Shown: positions 1 through 15,816, counted from the stretch's first letter. The stretch: DNA of 64,000 nucleotides from Aphrocallistes beatrix (GCA_963281255.1 OY725502.1:930001-994000); one strand, 5' to 3'. Made by a program: numbers and translations. The notes: a model not told the origin generated them from the letters alone.

Positions 1-2047
<2,047 letters not shown>

Positions 2048-2650
2048 TGGATAAACCAAATTTAGTTAGCATATGATTCTAACTCACATACAAAATAATT
2101 GATACACATTTGGGGCATGGATATATGTACGAAAATAATCTCATTACAAATTATCACACTCAAATCCTGGACGCATAACTAATTCATGACATTACATTAC
2201 ATGACGTGAGGTGTGAAACATGTCTAGCTATACATATGATAATAACTCATGAAATATTTGTAATAATTTTGTTCAAAACTGAATTATACTAGTGAAATAC
2301 CCCACATAACGACAAGTTATCGCTAGTTTAAAATGAAAATTTATCTTTAAACCCTCGCAACAACTTAAATCTCTGGGAGTTGGAGAGAAAATATAATTGA
2401 TGATTCAATAGAACACCACATAAACTACAGAGAGCATTTAACTGAATGGCTGATTTTTAGAAATATTGGCTGAACTGTGGAATTTCCCTTAAAAGGCAAT
2501 ATAACCTTCTTTAGAACACTAAACTGAGATGTTTGTTCAACAGTCAGCAGGGCATTCCAAAAATCAACAAATCAGAGAGCAATAATATTAAGATAAGTCA
2601 ACACATATACTACAAGGAAGAAGAGCAATGATTCTATGACAAGTACACTC
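2048..2650. other. intergenic, ADPRH copy 1 to SEC61G
   Basis: AT-rich sequence between the start of ADPRH copy 1 and the stop codon of SEC61G. It must hold the promoter of copy 1. I see no gene, repeat or distinctive motif in it. Confidence 0.6.
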
Positions 2651-2869
2651 CTACTTGGAGCCTACCAAGAGGTTGATGATGGGGATGTGAATAAGCTTGA
2701 CAAAGTAGCCAACAAATCCCATTACAGCAAATCCAGCTGCCGTCACCATGGCTACCATCATGAATTCCTTCCGATCAGGCCTGTTGCAGCGCTTGATAAG
2801 GCGAAGCGAGTCTTTAGAGAACTGCTGAATGTAGTTGGATGTGTCTGCGACGATGTTGGATGGATCCAT
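2651..2869 (-). CDS. SEC61G: Sec61 translocon gamma subunit
   Basis: 72-residue tail-anchored subunit of the ER Sec61 translocon, which clamps the two halves of Sec61 alpha. The cytosolic helix carries the near-invariant [11 protein letters not shown] block and is followed by a single transmembrane helix with [14 protein letters not shown], almost identical to the human protein (68 residues). The start is the ATG at 2869 (MDPSNIV), which fits the family N-terminus; the frame is open further upstream but that part has no family match. One exon. It lies between two ADPRH copies on the same strand, with no functional link apparent. Confidence 0.96.
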   Translation of the reverse strand: MDPSNIVADTSNYIQQFSKDSLRLIKRCNRPDRKEFMMVAMVTAAGFAVMGFVGYFVKLIHIPIINLLVGSK

Positions 2870-3347
2870 TATAAAAACAGAGCTAATGTAACTAGAGAAA
2901 CTCATTATGGAATACAGATCGACCTTAAATAAGTACATTTCAGAAGTTAGTTGAATTGAGTTGACTCTAGACTAATCATAACTCTCTGGAATTGATCCTC
3001 AATCATTGTTGATTCATTCAAATCATTATTAATATTAAATATAAGCTGATTTGTAATACAGAAAAGCCTTGTACTGGCTTGTTAGCATTCACGAATATAA
3101 TACTATGTGCGAGATTTGAGTATACACGGCTATTCGAATCCTAATAAATCAATGTAAAGCCTAATAATAAGTTTAAAGATAGCCACTGCCTTTAAGATAT
3201 TGTAAAACAGAATAGGAATATAATCATTAATAAAAGGAAAATCTCGAATCTCGAAGAGAACAATTCTTCTACGCATAAAAGGATTTAACCTAAACTCGTT
3301 AAGAAACTCATATACACATATATCTACATCTAGTGTGGGTGGGACAG
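2870..3347. other. intergenic, SEC61G to ADPRH copy 2
   Basis: AT-rich spacer of about 480 bp holding the SEC61G promoter region and the 3' end of ADPRH copy 2. No gene or repeat recognised. Confidence 0.6.
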
Positions 3348-5450
<2,103 letters not shown>

Positions 5451-6047
5451 GGGAATTCTATATTAGGTGCTATGATCTAAATTATTAATTCTGAGAGTGA
5501 TAAATAAAGCTAACAACAAGATAAATGAATCTATCTTAATTAATAAGTAACTTACTAAGTAATCCTAATTGTATTACAAGCGGGCTTTGCTCGCTTGCGG
5601 ATGCGGCTTACGGACACTGCCTGCCCGCAGAGTTGCTCTGTGGCGCCTAGGGGTATCAAAGAAACGGTTGATTGTTTTGTAATTCTTTACTAATTCAATT
5701 GGTCATTGATGATTAATAATAGTAATACTTTGAAGGTGACGCATAATTAGCGTTGATGTTAATAACATCAGGTGGAAATATTATTAAGTAAATTTTTCAC
5801 AAAATTGTCTAGTCTATTTTTGAAAATTGTTTACTTTATGTATCTATTCTAAACGAAAGTAAACAAATAATTTATTATACGTATAGCTTCGAAAATATTA
5901 TACTATTCGAAATCTACACTTGTAGAAACCCCAAGTTTAACCGTTATAAGGTATCTATTTTGCGATTTGTCCCGTTTAATTAATTGATTTGCCCTTATGA
6001 ACAATCCAGATTTACATAGTGATACAAAAAACAAAAACACAACTCAA
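5451..6047. other. intergenic with one GC-rich repeat copy
   Basis: Holds the upstream region of ADPRH copy 2 and a GC-rich dispersed repeat at about 5578-5680. The remainder is AT-rich and I see no coding potential. Confidence 0.6.
5578..5680 (+). repeat. GC-rich dispersed repeat, copy a
   Basis: GC-rich island in AT-rich DNA ending in GGTATCAAAGAAACGGTTGA. The same tail occurs at about 62038. Related copies are at 22967-23128, 30055-30215 (reverse) and 61984-62062. Shared words include GGACACTGC, GCAGAGTTGC and CGCTTGC. Probably a short non-autonomous element; class undetermined. Confidence 0.55.
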
Positions 6048-7001
6048 TTAGAAAGTATCTTGAATTTGGATAGCAAAACGTCCGAATACATACATTTTAC
6101 ACCATACCAGTTTCTGATTGATGTCGCAGGCAATTGCTGTATCATCTTCTCCACGACATGAATATGGTAGTTCATCGCATTTAATTTCACTATCCCCAAA
6201 GTATTCTCCATCCCACGAGTAAATAATCGATCTGCCTCCATGAATAAAATATTTTCCATTACCAGCTAGAGTAAATGAGAAAGGTGAGACAATGTGTTTC
6301 TTTATAACTTGTTTGGACAAGCACATGCCTGACTTTGATAGTACAGAAATGGATAGGTTACTTTCTTGCTCGAATAACACATGGATTTTCTCTTTACCGG
6401 TTAGAATATCCAGGATGTGTCCATTGTTCTTCGGTACTATTTCAAAATATCCCGGTTTCATGTCATGCATCAGTGCTAACACTAAATGATGCCTACAAAC
6501 GAATATTCCATCCTCGTCTACAGCTGTTCGCCCGGAGCCCCGCGCATCCTGTGAAAAACCGATCCCATGAACATGGTGATAAATAGAGTAGTTCGATTCA
6601 ACAGGAGACATTTCAAAGAGAGAAATTAGTTCAGCATCAAAGGTGTACAAAGCGATAATGGACATAGTTCTGTTAGTTATGAAGATCATATTTTGATGAA
6701 TTGAGATTCCATGAGCCCCAAATATACTACTCCGAGCATAAAAACCACTCGCAACAGTTTTAAAACCCGGATACACTATCTTGGTGTTATAACATTGTTT
6801 TCCATTCGGGGAAAACACAAATAGTCTATCATAAGAATATTCGCCAACACAGCAGGCAGCTGGGACTGCTTTAATCGCGAATATTCCCCCAGTGATAGGG
6901 TCAATTGCGATTGATGACGCAGAGTTAATATTAACCAATGAGGAATGATATTTAGTACAAGGACGCTCTGTTTTGTGTTCTTTTTGAGTAGTATTACCCA
7001 T
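6048..7001 (-). CDS. beta-propeller-like protein, unknown function
   Basis: Single-exon gene of 317 residues, starting MGNTTQKEH. No specific family recognised. Its repeating pattern of short hydrophobic strands with turns such as SSIAIDPITGGIFAI, YDRLFVFSPNG, FGAHGISIHQNMIFI and HHVHGIGFSQD recalls NHL or WD-type propellers, with the blade rhythm of NHL proteins. No RING, B-box or membrane segment is present. The MGN start could be myristoylated, but that is only a motif. It lies just downstream of the TDRD5-like gene on the same strand (117 bp apart). The fold is inference from pattern only. Confidence 0.6.
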   Translation of the reverse strand: MGNTTQKEHKTERPCTKYHSSLVNINSASSIAIDPITGGIFAIKAVPAACCVGEYSYDRLFVFSPNGKQCYNTKIVYPGFKTVASGFYARSSIFGAHGISIHQNMIFITNRTMSIIALYTFDAELISLFEMSPVESNYSIYHHVHGIGFSQDARGSGRTAVDEDGIFVCRHHLVLALMHDMKPGYFEIVPKNNGHILDILTGKEKIHVLFEQESNLSISVLSKSGMCLSKQVIKKHIVSPFSFTLAGNGKYFIHGGRSIIYSWDGEYFGDSEIKCDELPYSCRGEDDTAIACDINQKLVWCKMYVFGRFAIQIQDTF

Positions 7002-7117
7002 ATTTCTAACTGAGTAACAAAGGATGGTAAATACTGCTGACAGGCCTGGTAAGAATTAGAAAGTTAATCAATTTACTAACTGTTACAAATATCTAATTTC
7101 GATTAAAAATAGAAAAA

Positions 7118-10100
7118 TCACACCAAATCAGACATCTTGCCGCCCCTCCCGATCCCCTTATACTTGACCAGCGTCCTCGGACCCTGAGGATCTTGGTTCT
7201 GAGAGGTGCCTATGCTAGGGGGCTGTGCCAGTGCCAAGGAGTGGCGTAGGAGGGGGGATTGAGTTGCGATGGGAGGAGGAGGGCGAGGGGGTGGAGGTGG
7301 AGGAAAGGAGTTGGTTAGAGCAGGTTGGGACATGGACAAAGTCAGAGGAGAGGGGGACGAGTCACATATGGCCGCAGGAGCTACGGGTGGAGAGGGGGCA
7401 CTAACCTCTCCAAGTGTGAGCCCCTCAGCAAACTTATTCTCAAGCGTTTCTATCTCAGAGGAGAGACTGTTAAGCTGCGAGAGGTAGCGTTTAAATGCAG
7501 CCTGGTCTGACATATCGAACTTGGAGATGACAAGCTCTTCACGAGATTTCTTCAGCTGCTCCAGTCTTTCCCTCTCAGATTTCTTATGTACATCTGATCC
7601 TTCCGGGGAGTTCGAGCTAGTAAGGTACTTCTGCACTTTTTCGAAGGAACCCATATCTGGGGAAAGGTCGAGCTGGTCTCTCTTCTCCAAGACAGGCCGC
7701 TTCTCCCCCACCATTATCTCCAGATCCCGATTGTCCTTATCATTGAACACGTATGTGTCCTCATGTAGCAGCGTGCTGCTATCGGGCAAGGAGACAGGCT
7801 TTGCAGAAGCCTGGGATGAGGGCTGGAAATTGAGAGTAGGGCGAAGCGGAGCCTGAGGGGGAGAGGCGGAAGCGGTGAGATAGTTCCTGTGGAGAGGGGG
7901 TGGGGCTGGGGTTGGCTGAGCATACGAGGGGATGTAGTGGTTGGGGTGTGGGTACGCAGGGAGTATGGGGTTCATGTAGGGGAGTGGTGCGCCCATGGGC
8001 TGAGGAGGGTAGTTGTAGAATGGCATGCCGGGGTAAGGGAGCGACGGGGGCATCATGCCTGGGGGTGGGAGGTTGTAAGGAATATGCAGAGCAGACAGAG
8101 GGGGAGGGTACAGGTTCTGAGGAGGAGGAGGTGGATAGGGTGTGGATGACGTCATTTGACAGGTCTCCTCAGGAGAGAGACAGGCACGAGCACGAGCGGG
8201 GTGGAGAGGGGTGTTGTTATCCTCGTGCACTGCGATCCCGCTAGCGATGAGTGCCTGGTTAATCGACACACTCGACTCAGACCTTGAATTGTACAGGTGC
8301 ACGGAGAGAGTGTCGTCTGGCTGCTCCACGTTCTGGACCTTGCAGAACAGCTCCTGGTTGTCCGTCAGGTCTTTCATCTTGTTTGCGGATCCGGGCGACC
8401 ATCGGTCGAACTCGACTGGGCGAACATTCGCGAGGCGGCAGCGAATCGCCTGGGCGGGGAGTATCATGTTACTGAGCTCTATCCTGCGCAGAGAGCTGAC
8501 CGGGACCCGCGACTTGTTCCCGTAGTCCACGTAGTACACCTCCACCAGGTCCGGCGAGAGGATCTTGAGCACCCTGGCTCGGTAGTAGTTCCCGTCGCTC
8601 TGATAGGGAGCGGCGCAGTTCTGTCCCTCGGCCGGGGAGGAGATGAGGTAGTCGGGGATCTCAGAGCAGCTGAGGTTGTTGTAGAAGTGGCTCATCCTCT
8701 CCAGCATCTCCTCAGCTGCAGAAGTGGTCCGATGCCCGACCACCTGGATCCAGAACCTATCCGGGTTGGAGATGAACGGGAGGTACACATTGAACTCCCA
8801 GCTCTGCGGCACTGGCTGCTTCTCATACGGGATGACGTCACTGGAGAGGGCTGGTTTTGAGGGGGCGGGTAGCACCTGCCCCTGGAGCTCTTCGTTCGTG
8901 AGCGGCACTCCGTGCAGGATGTAGTCCGGCGTGCCGGTGTCAGAATTCCAGGGCCGGAGTCGGACGCAGTTATTCATGGCTATCATCAGACAGAGCAGGT
9001 CGTCGAACCCCAGCTCAAGGATGGGCAGATCTTCTTTGTACGCGTCTCTGTACTTCCCTTGGAGGAGGGACATGGGCATGCCGGAGGGCCACTTGAGGAG
9101 CAGGTTCCGCACCCGCTTCCCGAGCTCGGGGTCCACGCGGTAACCTCCGTCCGAGTTGTCCTCTATGTAGATAGGTTCCGTCGTCCTCATCAGGTTCTCG
9201 TCCAGACACCGCACAAACACTCTGCCGTCCCGCTGCTCCAGACTGCACACATTCCAGAGAGACTCCGCCAGCTCTCGGGCGGAGGCGAACCCGAACTCTG
9301 CGTAGGGCAGCTCAAACCCGTACCTGGCCTGGTAGGCCGCTTCTAGCTCTTCCAGAGGTGTTACTTCCGCCAAGCCGCACAGGAGATCTGAGATTTCCTG
9401 CGAGAGCTTGTCGAACATGTTTTGTCCTTGCGTCTGCTTGTGCATGGCTAGCTGTGCCGCCTGGTTGAGAGGGCGACTGCACGGAACGAGTGGGAGGGTG
9501 CGAGACACAGAGGTGCCAGGAGTGGAGGGCGGGGATGTGTTGGGATCAGGAGAAGTCCCCTCTTCAGGGGGCTTTTCTTGTTCCTCCACTGTCTCCGTGG
9601 CATCCTCAGCAGCAGGTTCTACCGTGTCGGTAGCAGGGAGGAGTGGGTCCTCACAGAGAGCGGCCATTTCTTTGGAGTCAGGGATTCCCGATTCCAGTGT
9701 GTCGATCTGGTCAAGTTTCGGGGAGGGTACAATGTAAGGGTGGGTGGGGTACTTCGTAGCGGAATCAGAGAATCCAGGTGGGGCTATGTCGAAAGGAGGA
9801 GAGAGCTTCCTCGCGATCGTAGAAGAGTATATGACGTATTCACGATTGTCGATCGGGACTACTCTGATGCCAGGTACTGCTCGTACGAACTGGTGCATGG
9901 AGCTGTAGCCCATGCGCGTGTACTGGAGTCCGTGGCCGAATCGCTTCTGGTAAGCGTTCGGGAGACTACACAGCTCAATCCCGTTAGGGTATGAGAGGAG
10001 GATCTGCTTCATCTGCAGACAGATGTCTTCAGGAACTCCTGTCGAGGCTCTTGCCCTGCTCGTGTTAGACATGTAGAGTTTGTGGTTGAACTTGGTTTGT

Positions 10101-11377
10101 CTCACGTCTGATGTGCTGATAATACTAGTGGTGCCGCCTAGTGATAGATGATAGGGCAAGCGTTATAATAAGTAGAGATGGATGCACATACTATACTGTG
10201 TGGTCGTTTCAAAATATTTGATAAGTCCATAGTTATACAGTTTAATGAACTAAAATGTAAATAAATGGCATATTAGCACAAATTTTTAAACATTGCGAGT
10301 ACTACTTAGGGCATTCAAAAAGTTCTCATCCCAAATCTGTATCTCAAATGATAGTGAAAATAGGATATTTTCTATTTGCCTATTGTATTCCTTAGGGGAT
10401 CAGCTTCCAATTTGTATATTGGTTTATTTTACAAGGACAATTGTTGTGGTTCCTACATTATATTTTTGTACATCGGTTTAAGGTAGTCCCTTTGAACGTG
10501 ATTTTTCGGGTTCCCTTTGATATATTTCAGTTCTGAGCAAATTTAGATTAAAACTGATCCCTCCATCGAATTCTACGCATCAACTAACATATAGATTGAA
10601 TTTTCTGAAGTATTATAGTTTGAGGCTGAGGGAATACTATGTTTTGAAGTGGTTTACTACCATTTTTGTCCCACTTTTTGAGTGGCGAAAATTGACAAAA
10701 AATCCACTAAAAGTAGCATGATATTTTTTCAACACGAGCAATACTATTGAACACCTCCCGTTTACTTTTTCACATTGGTTCTTAATTATTTAACCTTTTA
10801 ATGATCTTATTCTACGATTTTCACAACTTTTATTCTCCAAATTTAGTTTTAAGCCATTTTCAATGGGGAGATTCCAACTTTTCGACACTACCCTAAACCG
10901 ATGCACAAAAAATCTAATGTAGGAACCACAATAATTGTCCTTTTAAAATAAACCAATATATAAATTGGAAGCTGATCCCCTAAGGAATACAATGGACAAA
11001 TCGGAAATATCCTATTTTCACTATCATTTGAGATACAGATATGAGATGAGAACTTTTTGAATGCCCTAAGTAGTAACTGTAGGTGTAGAATTTTAGTTAC
11101 CGGATTGTTGCTGTACCATTCTTGCGATGTGGGAGGTCTCATTGGTTGGTACACCTACCAGGTGTAACTGCCTGCCTTTGCGAGAGATGCGTATCACGTC
11201 AGGAATGGAGCAGAGGAAAGATTCAAGGGTAGAGTGACCGTAATCTGAGTAAGGTATCGGTGTGCCTTTCTGAGATTTGTAATCGCGATCCAGCTGCTCA
11301 ACAAATAGGCCCTGCTTGGCAGAGATGAGAAGAGACCGAATGATCTTCTTCGTCTCGTCTAGACTGTCTTTACCCAT
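7118..11377 (-). CDS. TDRD5: LOTUS-Tudor germ-granule protein, TDRD5-like
   Basis: Two exons, 11377-11101 and 10137-7118, joined in phase to give 1,098 residues. Four LOTUS-type winged-helix segments can be read: about residues 6-80 (exon 1, from DETKKIIRSLL), 130-198 (DICLQMKQILL), 333-405 (SQEISDLLCGL) and 428-500 (GKRVRNLLLKWPSGM). One extended Tudor domain follows at about 535-725, with the core YYRARVLKI, VEVYYVDYGN and a C-terminal SN-like half. The C-terminal third is proline-rich, then has a charged coiled-coil-like stretch. LOTUS-Tudor proteins act in germ-granule RNA control and the piRNA pathway, and some LOTUS domains bind Vasa. Vertebrate TDRD5 has three LOTUS domains and one Tudor; TDRD7 has several Tudors, so TDRD5 fits better. 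The only intron is mostly filled by a TIR element. Confidence 0.88.
10302..11073. mobile_element. long-TIR MITE in the TDRD5-like intron
   Basis: The two ends form inverted repeats of about 190 bp (10302-10490 and 10885-11073), starting CTACTTAGGGCATTCAAAAA on both strands and flanked by TA on each side. The centre of about 390 bp has no coding frame. The TA target and the AAGTTCTCAT word near the end fit a Tc1/mariner-type non-autonomous element. Arm similarity is high but not complete. Confidence 0.72.
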
Positions 11378-11580
11378 CTTCAATACTCTAATTTCTCCAA
11401 TCGATTGGTTATACCCTAGTATTACTACAAATTGAGTGAGACTAATTAGGATGGTTTAATATTAATAAAGTTGATATGGTTGTGGTATATAGATTGCACC
11501 AATACATGGTGCATATTGATTAAGAGATTAGAATCAAAAGGAAAATATGGATAATACAAGCGGAATAACATTTAAAAGCA

Positions 11581-13898
11581 CTAGCTGTGCGGATAAGCTG
11601 AACGGTCTGACCGTGGGGGCTCTTTAATAGTTCGATCCAGCAGCCTTTTCTCTTCGTACTTCGGAGGGTACTTGATGACTCGCTCCACTCTAGGTTTGCT
11701 GGTGACATCTGTTCTCCTTATAAGGGCTTGAGGAGGATATGAGATCGTTCGAGCGGAGTTCGTTGAGATGTCAGTTGGTTTGGGGAAATAGAATGGATAG
11801 TCATCAGAATTAGTCTTGAAAGATCTGTGACGACGATTGCTTCGAATATTGGGGAGTGTAGTATCTGGTAAGAATTTGTGATGAAGTATTTCCTCTCTAC
11901 TCTCGTATCTCTCTTGGTTAGGCTTTCCTATTGCGTCTAGCTCAGCTGCGTACTCACTGCTCCGAGATGGAGAGTGAGAGCGAGACCTTCGTTTCAAAAT
12001 AGATTTTTGTCTCGTTATCTTAATTTTATTCACAACATCATCCGAGGATAAAGTAAATAAATCTGGTTTCTCGGCTACCTTACTCTCCTCCTCTCCTGTT
12101 CTAGCACCCCCTTGTGTGGGACTCACATCCTTGAAGGTCACCTTCTTCTTGTGACTAGCTCTACCTCTCCTTAATGGTGATGAATTGGTAAACGAGTCAT
12201 CTTTAAAGATAGCATTTTGAGTTAGATTTTCGAATGGTTGACTCAATCTTCGCCCCGAATAAGTACTCGATTTAGATTTGTTGCTGTCGCGGGTAAAGTG
12301 TTCAATGTCTGATTTAGCACAAGAATCCGCTAGAGTTAAAGCGTAGAGTGACCTCCCCAATCTCTCCAGTCTATCTCTGTACTCCAGCTGTGAGTAATTG
12401 CTGAGAGGTACTCCCTCCAACCCAAACATAGCTCCGTAACAAGCTCCTGCGATTATTCCAGTGCTGTCACTGTCTCCTCCATGGAACATTCCATACCTGC
12501 ACACGTTCTCCCAGCGAGATGTAGTTGATCCTAACAAGTTTATAGGCATTTATTTCTCGCAACATGCAAACAGTTAAATGTATTACGTAGGTCAGGGTTC
12601 TTTTAAGGTTGATACTTTGGTGTAACTCAGCTTAATTAACCGCGGTGTTAACCACCGAAAAATATGAAACGTGGCAAAACTCCCAAAAACCGCAGTGTAA
12701 TTTCTACACCAAGATCGCCCTTAAAACCCATGAAGTAGGCATATACGTAGAAAGCTAAGGAGCTCCCAGTTTCTACGAACTTGAAGAATCAATCTGGCAA
12801 ACCTTGCATGCTCCTTAGCAGAGCATCGTAGGCGATCATAGGTGCATCGTGCCCACTAGAACCTGGTACCTCTGCGTAGGAGAGTTTGAGGGTGAATTGG
12901 TCGTATTCGTAGGCACTCATGGGCTTCAGATTCAATTTAAGTCCGGGCATTACAATGTTGAGATAGTTCGTCCACTGATCCTCAAAATAACTCCAGTTCT
13001 GCTCAATCTCTTTCCAGTCCCTCTTCTGCTCTTCACAGTACTTCTTAGCAGTGTGGAGAGTCTGTAACAATCCTTCTCCCCACTCTCTCACCTCCTTTCC
13101 TTGGACGGCGTACGACACAAACAAAGCCACAGCAACACTCCCGAGAAACCTACACACACTCTCTCCTCTCAAAATCTGCCACTCTACCCTACTCGCATTA
13201 TCTGCACTGCTGCTGTGCAGTGGATGAGAATCTGTAACTCACTGCTCACCCAGTTGGATGGTTGTGAGTCATTCTGCCTGCTTCTACAGCTACGCGCACC
13301 AGGCTCTCCACATGTTCAGGGCGCCAGTATAGCAGTCCGATGGGTACAGCTCTCATGGCAGCTCCACACCCTCCTCCTCTCCGGTTGAAAGGGACTGTAC
13401 ACATATATATGCCAGGAATGAGCTGCTTGACGGAATTTATGCAAGTTACTCCAGGACTTCTCCCATTCATATCTCTAAAAAGTAGACAGGATTCAATGCC
13501 TATCACTTTCTCAAAAAAAGGATAAATACATCTCAGAATAATGAATATGGACACTACAGTGCAGTAAGTAGTGTGTACATTGATAAATCAGATTGTGACT
13601 ACCTCATCGCTTGCTTGTAGCAGGTGGCCAGGTTGACGTATAACTGCTCGTGTGACTCGCTGTGAGAGAGAATAGCGTCTGCAGTAGCTAGATGCATCAC
13701 TGTGTCATCACTCACTCTCATCTTGCGAGCTGTAGGTCTGAGAGCAGACAGGCCACCCATACTCTTCACCTCTTCCTGGATCTTCTCTCCGGAGGAACAG
13801 AACTCCCACTTGCTGTCATTGTATCCGAGAGCGTCACCTACTCCTGCTAGCACCATGCAAGCCTTGTATCTCGATCGACGGTCTTGAAGCCCATTCAT
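11581..13898 (-). CDS. ADPRH: ADP-ribosylarginine hydrolase paralogue 3, basic Ser/Arg-rich tail
   Basis: Exons 13898-13603, 13474-13250, 13149-12803 and 12530-11581 join in phase to 605 residues. The complete ARH1 core is present: GVGDALGYNDSKWEF, SDDTVMH, CGAAMRA, NHPTG, GHDAPMIAYDA and GGDSDST. After the core (LEYRDRLERLG) comes a tail of about 260 residues, basic and rich in Ser and Arg, with RRSRSHSPSRSSEY; it has no resemblance to the acidic tail of copy 2. The ATG at 13898 gives a normal family N-terminus; an upstream exon cannot be excluded. The intron before the last exon carries a MITE at the same place as in copy 1. Exon 2-3 and their intron are nearly identical to copies 1 and 2. 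Confidence 0.88.
12593..12729. mobile_element. MITE in the last intron of ADPRH copy 3
   Basis: Related to 147-320: CAGGGTTCTTTTAAGGTTGA at the left and a matching inverted end at the right, with the GGTGTAA-type interior shortened. It occupies the same intron as the copy in ADPRH paralogue 1. Confidence 0.55.
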
Positions 13899-14542
13899 TC
13901 CCCACTGTTTCTCGAAGTTAACAATTAAATATTAATGAATACTAATGATTCATTTGTTTTCCTGAGCTGCTCTTGTATTTAAACTCCGTATGGTGTTGAT
14001 AGCTACAATGGACATTCAATATACAACAAACGAATTCGAAACCACAATGTTCCTTCATACGTATGGCTCTATTCATGGAAGTCGTCCAACATCCCATATC
14101 AGAACCTGGCTGTATTATTTCCAATCCTATTCAACCACTACCAGTTTACGAACTTCTACGTAATAATTCCCAAATTTAGATAATTAATTAATCAGTCATG
14201 CATACTTTTAATTAATTAATAAGCATCAATGGATAGCCTAGGTCTTCTATATGTAAACTTAATTCGTATTTTGGGGGGATATTTAGAAGAATATAACATT
14301 TCTCAAATTCAAGTCATCTACATGTATTCCACTCCGAAAAAAAATCCTTGTGTACTAAATAGGAAAGTATCATTGAAGAAACCTTCAACTAAATTAATTA
14401 CATAATAAACAAATTAATAAGTAACAACATTCCAGAATAAATTTAAATAAGTTAACTGCCTTAAACGATATAGCACCATTCAAAGCAATAAAATAGAATA
14501 AAATAAATCTCAAGCTTAAAACCAGTTCAAAAGCTGTGGTAC
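13899..14542. other. intergenic, PX gene to ADPRH copy 3
   Basis: AT-rich spacer with the upstream region of ADPRH copy 3. A short minus-strand frame around 14095-14060 begins MGCWTTS and could be a first exon like that of copy 2, but I found no donor that joins in phase. Otherwise empty. Confidence 0.5.
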
Positions 14543-15166
14543 TTATACCAAGGGCTCCAATGAGAAAGTAGAGTCTTCCCCATCGAACGCAATCAGAGTT
14601 TCAACATCTCTGAAGCCTTTAACTTCTACTAAATCCCCAATCTCGTACGCACTGCCTAGCCTACATTTCTTACCGGTGCACTTACTCGAGTGTTTCCCAT
14701 CTCGTAGCAAATCCTCCTCCCAGTTGTCTCGGAGGAAATTGGACACATAGACATGTTGGCTAATACGCGTGTGGAGTTTGAGGAGTTTCACAATATAGCT
14801 GTCCATCTGTGGCAGCCGCTCTTCAGCTAGTTTCCGTGAGTTCCGACTAAACACCTGCCGACCAGGCAAGAAAGGAATAACTCGCTTCGACTTCCTGGCA
14901 CCAGCTTCTTCTGGGAATTTGTCGAGCAAGCGGCATTGGAAGTTAAAGAAGTCAGTGTATGACCTGTACGCATGCGCCGCAGTGCCATCAGACCACTCGA
15001 CAGAAATCTTATAGAAGAACTTTTTCTCGCTCTTCAGAGACTCGACTACCTGGATGATCCGAGCGTCCTTAGCATGAGTGTCGGGTACAATCAGATCTGA
15101 TCGTCTGCCAAAATTAGGCAGAGACTGCGTTTTTGCTGCTGTGCTAAGCTGAGTACCAGACTTCAT
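14543..15166 (-). CDS. PX-domain protein, p47phox/SH3PXD2-like
   Basis: 207 residues in one exon. A PX domain fills about residues 30-165. It has VEWSDGTAAHAYRSYTDF, the QCRLLDKFPEEAG segment, RVIPFLPGR with the basic residues expected to contact phosphoinositide, and the closing helix ending YVSNFLRDNW. This is the subtype seen in NADPH-oxidase organisers (p47phox, NOXO1) and the Tks adaptors. Those proteins continue into SH3 domains, but here only about 40 residues follow (EIGDLVEVKGF), too short for a clear SH3. It may act as a membrane-targeting adaptor or be a reduced paralogue. It faces the CIMIP2C-like gene head to head with 650 bp between. Confidence 0.8.
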   Translation of the reverse strand: MKSGTQLSTAAKTQSLPNFGRRSDLIVPDTHAKDARIIQVVESLKSEKKFFYKISVEWSDGTAAHAYRSYTDFFNFQCRLLDKFPEEAGARKSKRVIPFLPGRQVFSRNSRKLAEERLPQMDSYIVKLLKLHTRISQHVYVSNFLRDNWEEDLLRDGKHSSKCTGKKCRLGSAYEIGDLVEVKGFRDVETLIAFDGEDSTFSLEPLV

Positions 15167-15816
15167 CGCTGAATCAATTAGATTCTGGTCTGGATAAGGA
15201 GAACAGATTTGGGAGGGAATCTAACCTGAGAGAATGCCGATCCTGGGTTGAGTTGGGTTATTTATGCAAGTTAATTTACATCCATCCGTAGGTGGACTAT
15301 CGAGATTATCGTGATGTCTCTCAAAGTTATGGAATTCCTTAATAAAATTGTTGATAAAGCAAAAAATTGGATTGTAAAATGATGAAGAAAAAGCGTTGGA
15401 GGAATTGTAATGAAGTCATCATTCTAAACTTCGTGTAAAACTGTACTTAGACTATTTTTACAAATATTTTATAATAGCCACCCCTCGATCATGTTAATAT
15501 TGCATCAACAGAGTACATCCATTATTGTGCCATAGGACTTGTACATTAACATTCGTGACCAGCATTACGGCATGCATGGCAGGAGCTGAAAACTAATAAC
15601 AGGTTCCGAGAAGTAATGCATCGTATCATACAGATTATTCTTGTGCATATTTGCATTGTTGCAAGAATTCACTGATCACTATTTGGACAAAGCATTGTTT
15701 ATAGAACAACCCTATCTCTTCTATTGTTTGGCATATAGAACAATTGGAATTGGCTCTCAATAAAAGCACTTCGTTTTCATCAAAATAGGACCGTAATTTC
15801 ATTACAAACAAACTAC
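15167..15816. other. shared upstream region of two divergent genes
   Basis: 650 bp between the start codons of the PX gene (minus) and the CIMIP2C-like gene (plus), so it must contain both promoters. Mostly AT-rich. I see no TATA-type or palindromic element that I would assign with confidence. Confidence 0.5.

Noticed and set aside
7269-9994. Long plus-strand frames opposite the TDRD5-like gene
   Set aside because: Low-complexity Gly/Arg/Val shadows of a GC-richer exon; no domain and contradicted by the LOTUS-Tudor reading.
13942-14124. MGCWTTS segment as first exon of ADPRH copy 3
   Set aside because: Tempting parallel with copy 2, but no donor/acceptor pair joins it to the core in phase.
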